Shown here: positions 8,360-17,619 of the stretch, piece after piece
How positions within the stretch are numbered: the stretch's first letter is position 1
Layout of the letters: each line of letters begins with the position of its first letter
Origin: Candidatus Saccharimonadota bacterium
Lineage (GTDB): Bacteria; Patescibacteriota; Saccharimonadia; Saccharimonadales; Saccharimonadaceae
Length of the DNA stretch: 64,000 nt
Assembly (NCBI GenBank): GCA_009785325.1
Contig: WQWN01000001.1
Span: forward strand, 124,001-188,000
Direction of reading: 5' to 3'
The notes under the pieces: generated by a model
Seen by the model: the letters and a program-made list of their open reading frames with translations, nothing else
Told to the model about the DNA's origin: nothing
Database searches by the model: none
Translations under genes and position numbers: made by a program

Positions 8360-9428
8360 TTTTTACCTCCGCTTGTATAAAGTTTTTACTCGTTGTGATA
8401 TTTACAATTTGACCCAGTGTGGGTGATCCTGTGATAGTTGCATAGCCGCGAGCGAGAACAGTCTCGGGATCGAGCTGTTCGGCGAGAGACCTAAGGCTGG
8501 TGACTTCAGCTAGTCGGCGGTCAATCTGGTGATGGAGGTGTGTGGATAATGTGGAAATTTCAGTGCGGAGATCTTGAGAGACGTAAGTGATCTGATCCAG
8601 AAGATAGGTGCGGGTATGTGTGAGATCAGAATAGATCTGGGAGATGGCGGTATTCTTGTCGGGAGTGATAAGTTGAGCTGCGTTTGACGGAGTGGAGGTG
8701 CGAATATCCGCAGCGAGGTCGGCGAGAGTCTCGTCCACCTCGTGGCCGATACCTGTGACAGTGGGGATTTTAGAAGCGGCGATAGCGCGAGCGAGAACCT
8801 CATCATTGAAAGGAGCTAGGTCGTCGGCGCTGCCACCACCGCGAATAATCGCGATGATATCGTGAGAAGATTTTTCATTGAAGTAGTGAAGTGCGCGGAC
8901 GATCTGGTCGGGGGCAGTGAAGCCTTGGACTTGGACGTGCGCGAGATCTATCTGTAGGTCAGACCAGCGTTCGGAAAGGATTTTGATGAAGTCATGGTAA
9001 CCGGCGGCGTCTTTTGAGGAAATGACGGCGATTTTGCTGATGACTTCTGGAAGTGGGCGCTTGTTTGCGAAGATACCTTCCGTGGAAAGCTTTGTGCGAA
9101 GAAGGTCGAGAGATTTTTTGATACTACCCTGCCCTACTGGAGAGATCTGTGAAACCGTGAGAGAAAACTTGCCCCAGTTCGTGATTTTTGGCGTGGCACG
9201 AACGACTACACGCATACCGTTTTCGAGCGGGAAGCGCATCTGGAAGAGCATCATAAAGCAGCTGACTGTGGATTCGCTGTCGCGGAGATCGAAAAAGACG
9301 AACTTAGATTGGTTGACTTTAAATGAATTGACCTCGCCCTCAATAAATATCTCTGGGAATGTGAACTGGAAAGTTTCGTTTGCAATCTGGACAAACTCGG
9401 ATACTGTAAGTTTTGCGTCTGGACTCAT
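8337..9428 (-). CDS. xseA: Exodeoxyribonuclease VII large subunit
   Basis: Catalytic subunit of exonuclease VII, which degrades single-stranded DNA from both ends. The 363-residue protein has an N-terminal OB fold (residues 5-100), then the catalytic domain with IAVISSKDAAGYHDF, IIRGGGSADDLAPFND and TGIGHEVDETLADLAAD, and a coiled-coil C terminus that binds XseB. It is shorter than the E. coli protein (456 aa), mainly in the C-terminal coiled coil. Its start overlaps the upstream membrane-protein stop by 4 nt. Confidence 0.95.
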   Translation of the reverse strand: MSPDAKLTVSEFVQIANETFQFTFPEIFIEGEVNSFKVNQSKFVFFDLRDSESTVSCFMMLFQMRFPLENGMRVVVRATPKITNWGKFSLTVSQISPVGQGSIKKSLDLLRTKLSTEGIFANKRPLPEVISKIAVISSKDAAGYHDFIKILSERWSDLQIDLAHVQVQGFTAPDQIVRALHYFNEKSSHDIIAIIRGGGSADDLAPFNDEVLARAIAASKIPTVTGIGHEVDETLADLAADIRTSTPSNAAQLITPDKNTAISQIYSDLTHTRTYLLDQITYVSQDLRTEISTLSTHLHHQIDRRLAEVTSLRSLAEQLDPETVLARGYATITGSPTLGQIVNITTSKNFIQAEVKNVKKRNT

Positions 9429-10471
9429 GCGGGTTTCTTGTCGATAAATTTATGTTTGCTAGTGAGGAGGATGTGTTGATAAGATACCCAACCAAAGGCG
9501 ATAGTGCCGAATAATACTATAACACGAGTAATGAGTGTTGCGGCGATAGCAACACTAGGCTCGATGCCAGTGGCGATAAAGTATGCGGCCATGGCGGCTT
9601 CGTAGGCACCTGCTCCTCCCGGCGTAATGACGACCGTACCAACAACTGAAGATAATCCTAGAGCGACGGCGACTGGAGCAAAGTTAACTGGAGAGCCGAG
9701 AGCGGCGAATGCGATCCAGAAAATTACCATCTCACAAAGCGCGTAAATTATTCCCCATAAGAATGGTTTGACGAGGAGGTTTTTGTCTTTCATAATAGCA
9801 GTGAAATCATCGTGGAGGTCGCCGAGAAACTTGTCGACTGTGGATTTTTCGAGACTTCTTTTAGACTTACCAAAGGTGGCGATACGAATGAGGGTGTTGA
9901 CGGCACGACGAAGAACGCGACCGAAAAAGGCGGTGCGTTTTTGGCTACTGATGACGAAAAAGAAAAAGACGACGAGCGCCATGATAGCAACGGCAAAACC
10001 GAAGCTGAATAAAACAATCCAAAATGGCGTATCGATAAAAAAGAGAACTACAGAAGCAAATAACATAATGATTGCGGTCGCAACCGCAACAGCCGCATAG
10101 CGAGCAACCTGCATCATAGCAGCTTGGCCGGCGGTAATTCCCTGGTCTTTGAGGCGCCAAGCAAGATAACCAAGACCGCTAACACCTCCCGAAGGAATGA
10201 TTTGGTTGACGAAGTTAATTTCGAGAGCGATGCGCATAAGTTTCCAGATGGAGGTTTTTTTGCGCATTTGTTTTTTGGCTTTAAGGTAGGAGAAATAAAC
10301 TTGGCCGCCTGCGAAATACATGATGATTTGAGATGGAATAAGAAGAGCGAGAATCCAGAGGTTAACTTCACTAAGTTGATGCCAAGCTTCGACTATTTGT
10401 TCGCGGGAAAAGAAGATTATGATAATAACAAGAACGACCGTGATAAGACTGATGGTTTTGCGGAAATTCAT
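9425..10471 (-). CDS. Flippase-like / lysylphosphatidylglycerol synthetase TM-domain (UPF0104) protein
   Basis: A 348-residue polytopic membrane protein with about eight helices. The pattern IIPSGGVSGLGYLAWRLKDQGI and VVITPGGAGAYEAAMAAYFIATG is characteristic of the LPG_synthase_TM/YbhN family, associated with lipid translocation. There is no fused catalytic GNAT domain, so lysyl-PG synthesis is not implied. The ORF track begins at 10564, but the ATG at 10471 follows a TACAAT box (plus 10479-10484) by 7 nt and gives a normal N terminus. It heads the operon with xseA and xseB. Confidence 0.85.
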   Translation of the reverse strand: MNFRKTISLITVVLVIIIIFFSREQIVEAWHQLSEVNLWILALLIPSQIIMYFAGGQVYFSYLKAKKQMRKKTSIWKLMRIALEINFVNQIIPSGGVSGLGYLAWRLKDQGITAGQAAMMQVARYAAVAVATAIIMLFASVVLFFIDTPFWIVLFSFGFAVAIMALVVFFFFVISSQKRTAFFGRVLRRAVNTLIRIATFGKSKRSLEKSTVDKFLGDLHDDFTAIMKDKNLLVKPFLWGIIYALCEMVIFWIAFAALGSPVNFAPVAVALGLSSVVGTVVITPGGAGAYEAAMAAYFIATGIEPSVAIAATLITRVIVLFGTIAFGWVSYQHILLTSKHKFIDKKPA

Positions 10472-10622
10472 GAGGATGATTGTATCACAGATTTGATTCA
10501 GATAGACGCTACACAACTTTGACCTGTCAAATATACACCAATTAATAATGATGCAAATAATCATTAATAAGTTCGTTTGTGCTTTTATGTCGAGTTTTCG
10601 TGTGACATGATAAACTCACTCT

Positions 10623-11288
10623 ATGATAAGCGTAGTCCATCTGTTTTTAAGTTTACGGGATAAGCTAAAGAAAAGTTTTATCCTTATTGTTATAGCTATA
10701 GCAATTACTCTAACACTTATAATTGGCGGGATTACGACAATATTTACACAATCCAATATTAACCGGGTTATTTCCGAATATACGCTAGAAGAAGACCCTG
10801 TTCGTACTGCTATCGCCCGCAGAAAAGCCGAAATTGAAGAAATTATAGACAATGTTTTTACTCCAGAAGATGCCGCACCTATTATATTTGCATTAGAAGG
10901 ATTAATAATCTCTGTTACTACTAAGGATATATTCCCCCAATCCTCCTACTGGCATAATGACCGGAGAGATTATATGTTACTAAAGGCTCGTACCTTTGTT
11001 AATTCGCGTCAATTTGAGGAGGCTGTCAAAGTCTACATAGATATAATTTTGCTCGAAGGAGAAGACTTTTCTCAGTTATCAATGCTCTATATCCTACTAG
11101 CTGACACATATCGGAGGTTCGGCGAAGAGAAAGATTATAAGCAATTTAGAGCACTCAATCTAGCCCTGGACTATATTAACTACGCCAGTCCAGAGATTTC
11201 TAATATAGAGATTTACACAGTCAACACCTTGATCGCACTCTTAGAGAGAAAGCATGGGTGGGGATCTGGTTTTTTGTTATCACAGTGA
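10623..11288 (+). CDS. Membrane protein of unknown function with a TPR-like soluble domain
   Basis: I do not recognise this 221-residue protein. It has one transmembrane helix at about residues 18-41 and a helical extracytoplasmic part; residues 110-190 (LLKARTFVNSRQFEEAVKVY, LLADTYRRFGEEKDY) look like two or three degenerate TPR hairpins. Base composition differs from the neighbours: in one hand-counted line (10981-11040) G is 14 and C is 11, whereas most neighbours are strongly G-rich on this strand. This hints at a more recent arrival. The gene stands alone between two unrelated units. Confidence 0.7.
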   Translation: MISVVHLFLSLRDKLKKSFILIVIAIAITLTLIIGGITTIFTQSNINRVISEYTLEEDPVRTAIARRKAEIEEIIDNVFTPEDAAPIIFALEGLIISVTTKDIFPQSSYWHNDRRDYMLLKARTFVNSRQFEEAVKVYIDIILLEGEDFSQLSMLYILLADTYRRFGEEKDYKQFRALNLALDYINYASPEISNIEIYTVNTLIALLERKHGWGSGFLLSQ

Positions 11289-11361
11289 TCTAATGGCGCG
11301 GTACTCTAACTATATAGGTTGAGGCTGGTAGTAAAGAGGCGTGGGTGGTAGAATTACAGGT

Positions 11362-12522
11362 ATGTATTTAGTGATTTTAGGGAGACAGCCAGCGCTAGGT
11401 CTGGCAGAATTGGAAGCGGTTTTTGGAAGCGAGCGGGTTTTTGATGCTGGGGGTGGATTGGCTTTTGTGGAGGCGGAGGAGTTTGATGTAGAGCGGTTTG
11501 GCGGAGTGAAGAAAGCTGGGAGAGTAGTACTAGAGGTCGAAGGACGAGAACGGAAAGTTGTTGAGAAGATTATATATGATACAGTGCTGGCGCAGGTAGG
11601 CACAGCGGAGGGGAAAGTGACGCTGGGGCTGAGTAGTTATATGAGGGATTTCGGGGCGAGAGATCTGCAGAAGATCGGGCTGACAGTACGGAAGGAAGTA
11701 AAGCGACGGGGTGGGAGTTTGAGGCTGATCCCGAACGAAGAGGCGGAGCTGAGTACGGCAACTTCGCATCACAGTAAACTGGGACTAAGTCCGAAGAAAA
11801 TCGAGATGATGGTAGCACGAGTGGATGGAAAAATTATCGTGGCGCGGAGTGTAGGAGCGCAAAATATCTCGTCGTATGCAGCGCGAGATCAGAAACGACC
11901 AGCGCGAGATATGTATGTGGGAATGTTGCCGCCGAAGTTGGCGAAAGTGATCGTGAATTTGGCGTGCGAAGGGCGAGAGGGAGTGCGAGTACTGGATCCT
12001 TTTTGCGGGACAGGCGTAGTGCTGCAAGAGGCAGTTTTAATGGGATACGGGGTGGTCGGAGCAGATCTGAGTGAGAAGATGATTGATTATTCGAGGAGGA
12101 ATTTGGAATGGCTGGAAGAGGTGAAGAGACGGAAATTTGACTGGAAATTAGCGGTTGGTGACGCAATGAAAGTTCGTTGGGATAGTGTGGATGTGGTAGC
12201 GTGTGAAACATACTTAGGGCAGCCATTTAGTGCGGTGCCTGAACACAGAAAGATGGTGGAGGTGGCGGGCGGATGTAAACATGTGATTAGTGGGTTTTTG
12301 AAAAACCTAGCGAAACAAACTAAGCCTGGGACGAGAGTGTGCGTGGCTGTGCCGATGTGGAAGCGGAATGACGGGTCGTTTTATAGGTTGAATTTGCTTG
12401 ACTCGGCTGAAAAACTGGGGTATAATGCTGTGGAATTTAAGAACGTCAAGCGGGCTGATTTGGTTTACTACCGTGAGAATCAGATCGTGGGGCGTGAATT
12501 ATTGGTTTTAGTAAGGAGATAA
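11362..12522 (+). CDS. TRM11/TrmG10-like RNA methyltransferase family protein with altered catalytic motif
   Basis: The protein (386 residues from this start) has an N-terminal THUMP-like region and a C-terminal class I methyltransferase domain. The block RDMYVGMLPPKLAKVIVNLA followed by SAM motif I DPFCGTGVVLQEA is typical of the archaeal Trm-G10 / TRM11 group, which makes N2-methylguanosine in tRNA. The catalytic (D/N)PP(Y/F) motif expected after motif III is replaced by ACETYLGQP, so the reaction is uncertain. The ORF track starts at a GTG at 11341, but TAGAAT (11349-11354) ends 7 nt before ATG 11362. It lies 4 nt upstream of rpmA. Confidence 0.8.
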   Translation: MYLVILGRQPALGLAELEAVFGSERVFDAGGGLAFVEAEEFDVERFGGVKKAGRVVLEVEGRERKVVEKIIYDTVLAQVGTAEGKVTLGLSSYMRDFGARDLQKIGLTVRKEVKRRGGSLRLIPNEEAELSTATSHHSKLGLSPKKIEMMVARVDGKIIVARSVGAQNISSYAARDQKRPARDMYVGMLPPKLAKVIVNLACEGREGVRVLDPFCGTGVVLQEAVLMGYGVVGADLSEKMIDYSRRNLEWLEEVKRRKFDWKLAVGDAMKVRWDSVDVVACETYLGQPFSAVPEHRKMVEVAGGCKHVISGFLKNLAKQTKPGTRVCVAVPMWKRNDGSFYRLNLLDSAEKLGYNAVEFKNVKRADLVYYRENQIVGRELLVLVRR

Positions 12523-12526
12523 ACAG

Positions 12527-12799
12527 ATGGCAAATGTGAAGGCTGGTGGATCAGCAAAAAATATCCATAATAATGCAGGACCACGCCTCGGCGTAAAGCG
12601 CTTCGGTGGACAGAAAGTAAAGAAAGGTGAAGTATTGGTACGCCAAACTGGTTCGACGAAACTAGCTGGACCTGGGACTTACCTGTCACGGAATTTCACG
12701 ATTCATGCAGCGATTGATGGAACTGTAGAGTTCACGAAAGTCCGTAAAACACACTTCAGTGGTAAGACTGTGCCACGCGTGCGTGTTTCGGTGAAATAG
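12527..12799 (+). CDS. rpmA: Ribosomal protein bL27
   Basis: Large-subunit protein whose N terminus reaches the peptidyl transferase centre. The 90-residue sequence has the diagnostic block RLGVKRFGGQKV followed by LVRQTGS and AAIDGTVEF. A good ribosome binding site (AAGGAG) sits before the ATG. The usual partner L21 is not adjacent but lies about 48 kb away at 60252-60563. It ends an operon with the TRM11-like gene and is followed by an intrinsic terminator. Confidence 0.97.
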   Translation: MANVKAGGSAKNIHNNAGPRLGVKRFGGQKVKKGEVLVRQTGSTKLAGPGTYLSRNFTIHAAIDGTVEFTKVRKTHFSGKTVPRVRVSVK

Positions 12800-12817
12800 T
12801 TCTTGATGAGAAATTAG

Positions 12818-12846
12818 AAAAAACCACCTCTACGGGGTGGTTTTTG
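12818..12846 (+). terminator. Intrinsic terminator after rpmA
   Basis: AAACCACC and GGTGGTTT form an 8-bp stem around a short loop, followed by a T-rich run. It lies 18 nt after the rpmA stop. The A-rich 5' flank means it could also act on the minus strand for the response-regulator transcript ending at 12884. Confidence 0.85.
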
Positions 12847-12883
12847 TTGGGCTGGGCGCTTGGAATTCGACTCACCTATCCTA

Positions 12884-13267
12884 CTACGAAGGTATGTCGA
12901 GATGCTTGCGGACGCTGTTGACGACATCGCCGATAGTAATCTGGGTTTTAACAAGATAATCGTCAGCTCCGAGAGACTCTGCACGCTCGCGATCACTGGA
13001 CTGACTGAGAGCGGTAAGCATGATGACGCGGACATTCATGACTTCTGGGGTGCCTCGAATAATATCCAGAAGATCAAAGCCGCTTATTTTGGGCAACATA
13101 GCATCGAGAATAATGAGATCTGGACGATGATTAATAACTTCACTGACAGCGACCTCGCCGTCGTGAACTGTGACAACTTCGAAGCCTTCCATCTCTAGGC
13201 GAGAACGGTAAACTTCAGCGAGAGACTGATCGTCCTCGACGAGAAGAATTTTTTTCTTGATTTCCAT
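12884..13267 (-). CDS. Single-domain response regulator (CheY/REC-like)
   Basis: A 127-residue receiver domain with acidic pair VEDD, phospho-acceptor in LIILDAMLPKISG, conserved Thr in MLTAL and Lys in LVKTQ. It has no output domain and no adjacent kinase, so partners are unknown. The fold keeps the full alpha5-beta5 receiver topology and ends after the last helix. A TATCATGTAATT stretch immediately precedes the ATG, resembling the leaderless promoters in this window. Confidence 0.92.
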   Translation of the reverse strand: MEIKKKILLVEDDQSLAEVYRSRLEMEGFEVVTVHDGEVAVSEVINHRPDLIILDAMLPKISGFDLLDIIRGTPEVMNVRVIMLTALSQSSDRERAESLGADDYLVKTQITIGDVVNSVRKHLDIPS

Positions 13268-13307
13268 AATTACATGATAGCGGTTATGTTAAGTAAGGTC
13301 AAGTACA

Positions 13308-14561
13308 CTAACGACGAAGGTGATTTAGGGCGGCGTCGAGCTGAGGGTCGCGGTTGGCGTTGAGGTCTTCGATAGTGAGCGGAATTTCAATGTCGGGCTG
13401 AATGCCATCGTCTTCGATGTTGCGGTTTTCGGGAGTGAACCAGCGCGCGGTGGTGACTTTTAGGAGGCCGCCAGCACTGAGATTAACCATACTCTGAACA
13501 CTACCCTTGCCGAAAGTAGTTTCACCAATAAATGTGGCGACTCCGTGATCTATGAGCGCGCCTACGACAATTTCACTAGCGGATGCAGAAGATCCGTTAG
13601 CAAGGATGACAGTTTGCATATTAGCAAAGATTGCGGAATTTGAAGGAGATCTGAGGAGGTTGGTGTTGCCGCGAGCATGAGTTTCGCGAAGTACTATCTG
13701 ATTATCAAGCCAAAGACCGAGAACACCCTGAGCTGCAGAGACATAGCCACCTGTATTATTGCGGAGATCGAGGACAACTCTATTAATGTTACGGTCGCGG
13801 ATATCTTGAGCGGCACGGCGAGCGAGATTACTAGTGTCGGGGTCGAAGCGCGAAATGCGAAGTACAGCAACGTCACCCTCAAAGTCGACTTCGACACTGG
13901 GGTTGTTGATCTGCTCACGGACAATATTGAACTCAATCTGCTCGTCACCGCGAAGGAACGTGATACGAACAGAAGTACCAGCGGGACCACGAACGAGAGA
14001 AGCGACTTCGTCTGCGGGCAGCTCTATAACTGTCTCGTCATTAATTGAGTAGAAAACATCCCCTGCCCTGACGCCAGCACGAACAGCGGGATTATCGCGA
14101 AGAGTACGGACGACAGTAGCGAGGCCGTTTCTTGTGCCTATCTCAACACCAATACCAGCTCCGACGTCACCACGGAGACCGCGGACGAACTCTTCAGCTT
14201 CTTGCTGATCCATGAAAACAGTGTAGCGATCTCCTGCTGCTGCAACGAGTCCACGTTTAGCACCGTCGATAAGAGTTTGTTCGTCAAGTTCACCGTTGAA
14301 ATTATGGCGAAGTTCGTTGTAGAGATCATTTACAGACGAGAAGTCGAGCTGTTCAGTAGTACGGATATGGACACCTGTGATGTCGCTGATAGTAGAGAAG
14401 ATAGCGTTGCTGCGAGTGCCGGCAACGAACCCGACTATGAACACAACAGCTGTGATGGCGATAAAATTACCGAGTGAAATAAAAGGGCGGCGCTTGGCTC
14501 GGTCAAGACCAGCGTCGGTGGTCTGAGAGGCGATATTATTGATGTGTGATTGTTTACTCAT
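13308..14561 (-). CDS. S41 family C-terminal processing peptidase (CtpA/Prc type)
   Basis: An extracytoplasmic serine protease of 417 residues anchored by one N-terminal helix (residues 27-48). The tail-specific N domain is followed by a PDZ domain (AVRAGVRAGDVFYSINDE, residues 155-225) and the S41 catalytic domain with the Ser in NGSSASASEIV and the Lys in TFGKGSVQ, giving the Ser-Lys dyad. Likely roles are cell-envelope protein processing or turnover. A TATACT box lies just before the ATG. It is probably a monocistronic gene. Confidence 0.94.
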   Translation of the reverse strand: MSKQSHINNIASQTTDAGLDRAKRRPFISLGNFIAITAVVFIVGFVAGTRSNAIFSTISDITGVHIRTTEQLDFSSVNDLYNELRHNFNGELDEQTLIDGAKRGLVAAAGDRYTVFMDQQEAEEFVRGLRGDVGAGIGVEIGTRNGLATVVRTLRDNPAVRAGVRAGDVFYSINDETVIELPADEVASLVRGPAGTSVRITFLRGDEQIEFNIVREQINNPSVEVDFEGDVAVLRISRFDPDTSNLARRAAQDIRDRNINRVVLDLRNNTGGYVSAAQGVLGLWLDNQIVLRETHARGNTNLLRSPSNSAIFANMQTVILANGSSASASEIVVGALIDHGVATFIGETTFGKGSVQSMVNLSAGGLLKVTTARWFTPENRNIEDDGIQPDIEIPLTIEDLNANRDPQLDAALNHLRR

Positions 14562-14623
14562 CTTTCAAGTATAACCGAGTTGGGCGTGAGGCGATAGACT
14601 TGAAAAATCGAGAGATGATGGAT

Positions 14624-15835
14624 CTAGCGAGCGCGGAAATGGATATAGAGTACTGAGTCGGCGCGAATATCCATACGACTGTACTGACCCGTCCAGTCCC
14701 AGTTGAACTGGCTAACTCTGACCCAGCCATCGTCTAGGATAGCCTCTACATACATAGTGTGACCGAAGGTCGCAAAAGCACCGCTACGAACCACAGCAAT
14801 AGCACCAACTGCGGGAGTGTGATTAACCACTGCGCCCATAGCTAGGGATGTTTCTGGCCACTGGCGAGCATGACCTTGACCACCGAACGAAGTGATATGC
14901 TGCCCGTTTTGATGGACGCGCCAAGCTGTATAGCTCACGCATTGACGATTGAAAAGCGCCCAGAGATCGATTCCTGCATCGAGACGATAATTACAGCCGA
15001 AGCGAGTATTAAATAACCCTGCCATAGATGCTGGATAATTGCGACATCCCTGCTCGCCAGTATGGTTACGGAAGGCAAAACCTGCTAGGTTACCGTCGGG
15101 TACACCTGCAACAGACTGCATAAGGATACGCATCTCTTCCTGGAGTCGCTCACGCTCTACGTCGGCACCTTGACGAAGACGCTGGAAAGCAGCTTCTTCG
15201 CCTTGAGTTTGGGCAAGAAGAGTCTGATGTTCGGCACGGTTGGCCGCTAAAAGATTACGCTGGGCAGTTTGTTGTTCGATCAGATGCTCGGCTTCTTCGC
15301 GCTGCCCCTCCAAGACAGTGGTGAGGTATTGGATTTCGCGGACTGTATCAACTAGACTATCACTGGCGGCGGTCGCACGAGCCTCGGTATCGACAAAATC
15401 ACTAAAACTGCGACTGCCAGCTATACGCTCAATGAGAGTGGTCTGGCGGGCAAGATGACGATCAGCGAGAACTAAACCAAGAGCATCGCGATTGTTTTGG
15501 ATGCGGATTTCATTTGCTGTTATTTCAGCAACGAGGTTGTCGTATTTCATTTGGTTAAGGTCGATCATAGCCTGAAAAGCTGACTCTTCGGTACGAAGTC
15601 GGCTAATCTCGCTGTTGAGGGTGGCAGATTGAGACTGAAGATTCAGAACAGACTGCTCGTAATGAGCGATGCGAGATTCGAGATCGGCCATTTCGCGCTC
15701 GACTTGACTAAGTGTACGAGCATCGGTCTGAGTGACAGAATTATAGAAAAAGAACGCAGCAAATCCGAGAGTAGCCACGGCGAAGAGACAGAAAAGTTTA
15801 ATAGTCATAGTGTTTGTTTTGGACTTGCGCATCAT
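14624..15835 (-). CDS. Secreted CHAP-domain peptidoglycan hydrolase with coiled coil (PcsB/CwlO-like partner of FtsEX)
   Basis: A 403-residue exported protein. After an N-terminal signal or anchor helix (residues 12-30) comes a long coiled coil (about residues 40-235) and a C-terminal CHAP amidase/endopeptidase domain with the catalytic Cys in FNRQCVSYTAW and His in FGHTMYV. This architecture matches PcsB, the hydrolase activated through its coiled coil by FtsEX in streptococci, and ftsX and ftsE lie directly upstream, so a division hydrolase is a strong inference. The ORF track begins at 15958, inside ftsX; ATG 15835 gives the signal sequence at the N terminus. Confidence 0.9.
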   Translation of the reverse strand: MMRKSKTNTMTIKLFCLFAVATLGFAAFFFYNSVTQTDARTLSQVEREMADLESRIAHYEQSVLNLQSQSATLNSEISRLRTEESAFQAMIDLNQMKYDNLVAEITANEIRIQNNRDALGLVLADRHLARQTTLIERIAGSRSFSDFVDTEARATAASDSLVDTVREIQYLTTVLEGQREEAEHLIEQQTAQRNLLAANRAEHQTLLAQTQGEEAAFQRLRQGADVERERLQEEMRILMQSVAGVPDGNLAGFAFRNHTGEQGCRNYPASMAGLFNTRFGCNYRLDAGIDLWALFNRQCVSYTAWRVHQNGQHITSFGGQGHARQWPETSLAMGAVVNHTPAVGAIAVVRSGAFATFGHTMYVEAILDDGWVRVSQFNWDWTGQYSRMDIRADSVLYIHFRAR

Positions 15836-15878
15836 GTGCGGAGTGTAGCATAAGCAGTGTATAAAGTCAATGTGGCGA

Positions 15879-16880
15879 CTACTGAAGTTTGAGGTATTTT
15901 TGGGTGGCGAGGAACGAAGAAAAGACGCCGATGAAAGCACCAACACCAATAAGGCCAAGTAGCGCGAGTGGCCAATAGGAACCTAACATACTAATAGTAG
16001 GTTCGACGACGAGACCGATAGATTCGGCATTTTCATTTATGATAAAAAGTCCGGCTGTACAGAGTCCAGCAGTAATAAAAGCGGCGATAACACCATACTG
16101 GGTAGCCTCCACGATAAATGGGCCACGGATAAATGAGCGGTTAGCACCTATGAGTTTCATCATGTAGATTTCCTCGCGGCGATTAAAGATAGCCATACGG
16201 ATAGTGTTGAAAATGATAAGTGTAGAGATGACGACGAAAATAGCGGCGATAATAACGCCTCCGCGCTCAATAAAGACGACTACACCAGCGATATTATCGA
16301 TGGCTTCTCGATGCTCGGAGAGGAAAGATGGCGGATGACGAGGATCGATAGCGGCGATGATTAGCTCGTCGTGTTCGACCAAGTATTCGAGTTCTGAGAG
16401 GTCGTCGAGGTTAGTGACCTCGATGTTGAACGTACCCGGGAACATATTAGTGGCTTCGTTGAGGGCTTGGAGGGCGTCTATATCTCCAGCGGCAGTAGCC
16501 TCAGCACGAAAGTCGTCTCTCGCCTGATCTGGTGAAATATAAGTAACAGAAACTACACTATCGAGCGACATGATAGATTCGGTAATTTCGCTGACAATTT
16601 CTGGGTCGGCGAAGTTCTGAGAAATATATATAGACATCTCAATATTACTACTAATGTCGGCAACTGTGTCTTCAAGGACATTGCGAGATATGAGAGTAAC
16701 GGAGATAATAGTGAGAGTAACAAACATAATAGCGGTAGCAGCGACAGAAAGCCAAGCGTTTCGGAAAAAGCTGGCAATGCCGTATTTGATTATACGCCAA
16801 AAAGTAAGGATACTGTGGCGGTTTTTGTGGACTAGTGCCTGCAGGGAATTTTTGGAGCGGTTTTTGCGACGACGGCTCAT
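15879..16880 (-). CDS. ftsX: Cell division ABC transporter permease FtsX
   Basis: Membrane component of FtsEX, which uses ATP hydrolysis to activate peptidoglycan hydrolases at the septum. The 333-residue protein has a basic N terminus, a first helix (residues 38-60), a large extracellular loop (residues 65-200) and three more helices ending in a short tail, the classical FtsX topology. It overlaps ftsE by 4 nt and is followed 43 nt later by the CHAP hydrolase, its likely target. Confidence 0.94.
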   Translation of the reverse strand: MSRRRKNRSKNSLQALVHKNRHSILTFWRIIKYGIASFFRNAWLSVAATAIMFVTLTIISVTLISRNVLEDTVADISSNIEMSIYISQNFADPEIVSEITESIMSLDSVVSVTYISPDQARDDFRAEATAAGDIDALQALNEATNMFPGTFNIEVTNLDDLSELEYLVEHDELIIAAIDPRHPPSFLSEHREAIDNIAGVVVFIERGGVIIAAIFVVISTLIIFNTIRMAIFNRREEIYMMKLIGANRSFIRGPFIVEATQYGVIAAFITAGLCTAGLFIINENAESIGLVVEPTISMLGSYWPLALLGLIGVGAFIGVFSSFLATQKYLKLQ

Positions 16881-17557
16881 TGCTTATATCCTCCTTGGGC
16901 TTGGTCTAGTGAGACGCGACCGTCTTCTAAAGTAATAACTCGGCGCTGGAGCTTGTTGACGATGTCGACGTTGTGAGTAGTGAGGAGAACTGTAGTTCCG
17001 TAAGCGTTGATCTTTTCGAGGAGCTGGACGATACCCCAAGAGTGTTTAGGGTCGAGGTTTCCTGTAGGCTCGTCGGCGATGAGGATTTTAGGCTGGCGAG
17101 CAACGGCACGAGCGATGGCGACGCGTTGACGTTCACCACCTGAAAGTTGGTGGGGGAAGTTTTTTTCTTTGCCGTTGAGGCCGACTAGATCAATGACTTT
17201 TGGTACGGTGGATTTGATTTCGCGATTGGTCATACCGGCAATTTCGAGGGCGAAAGCGACGTTTTCGAAAACAGTACGAGATGGTAAGAGTTTAAAATCC
17301 TGAAAGACGACGCCGAGTTTGCGGCGGAGGTGAGGGACGTGTTTGTCGCGAAGGTCGTCGTAGTCAATGCCTCCGACAACGATTTTGCCGCTGTCGGGTT
17401 TTTCTTCACGTGTAATCATTTTAAGAAGTGTGGACTTGCCTGCCCCAGAAGAACCGACGAGAATAACGAACTCTTTTGGCTCTATGTGAAGAGAGATGCG
17501 GTCGATGGCCGCCATGCCTTTGCCGTAAGATTTCGATACGCGGTCGAGTAGGATCAT
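16877..17557 (-). CDS. ftsE: Cell division ATP-binding protein FtsE
   Basis: ABC ATPase of 226 residues. Walker A is GSSGAGKST, the Q-loop lies in VFQDFKLLP, the signature is LSGGERQR and Walker B reads ILIADEPTGNLD. It drives FtsX. A TACAAT box (plus 17564-17569) ends 6 nt before the ATG with no ribosome binding site, so the ftsE-ftsX message looks leaderless, and it is the first gene of the division-hydrolase unit. Confidence 0.95.
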   Translation of the reverse strand: MILLDRVSKSYGKGMAAIDRISLHIEPKEFVILVGSSGAGKSTLLKMITREEKPDSGKIVVGGIDYDDLRDKHVPHLRRKLGVVFQDFKLLPSRTVFENVAFALEIAGMTNREIKSTVPKVIDLVGLNGKEKNFPHQLSGGERQRVAIARAVARQPKILIADEPTGNLDPKHSWGIVQLLEKINAYGTTVLLTTHNVDIVNKLQRRVITLEDGRVSLDQAQGGYKQ

Positions 17558-17619
17558 GGCGACATTGTAGCATAGGCGGGATGGGTTTTTGAAGGGCTGG
17601 CGAAGGTTTAATTGGAGTT

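Noticed and set aside
15836-15958. Upstream extensions of ORFs (15958, 10564, 6202, 30811, 43218, 26432)
   Set aside because: Each extension runs through a promoter or a neighbouring gene, and the downstream start has the family N terminus or a correctly spaced -10 box or ribosome binding site.
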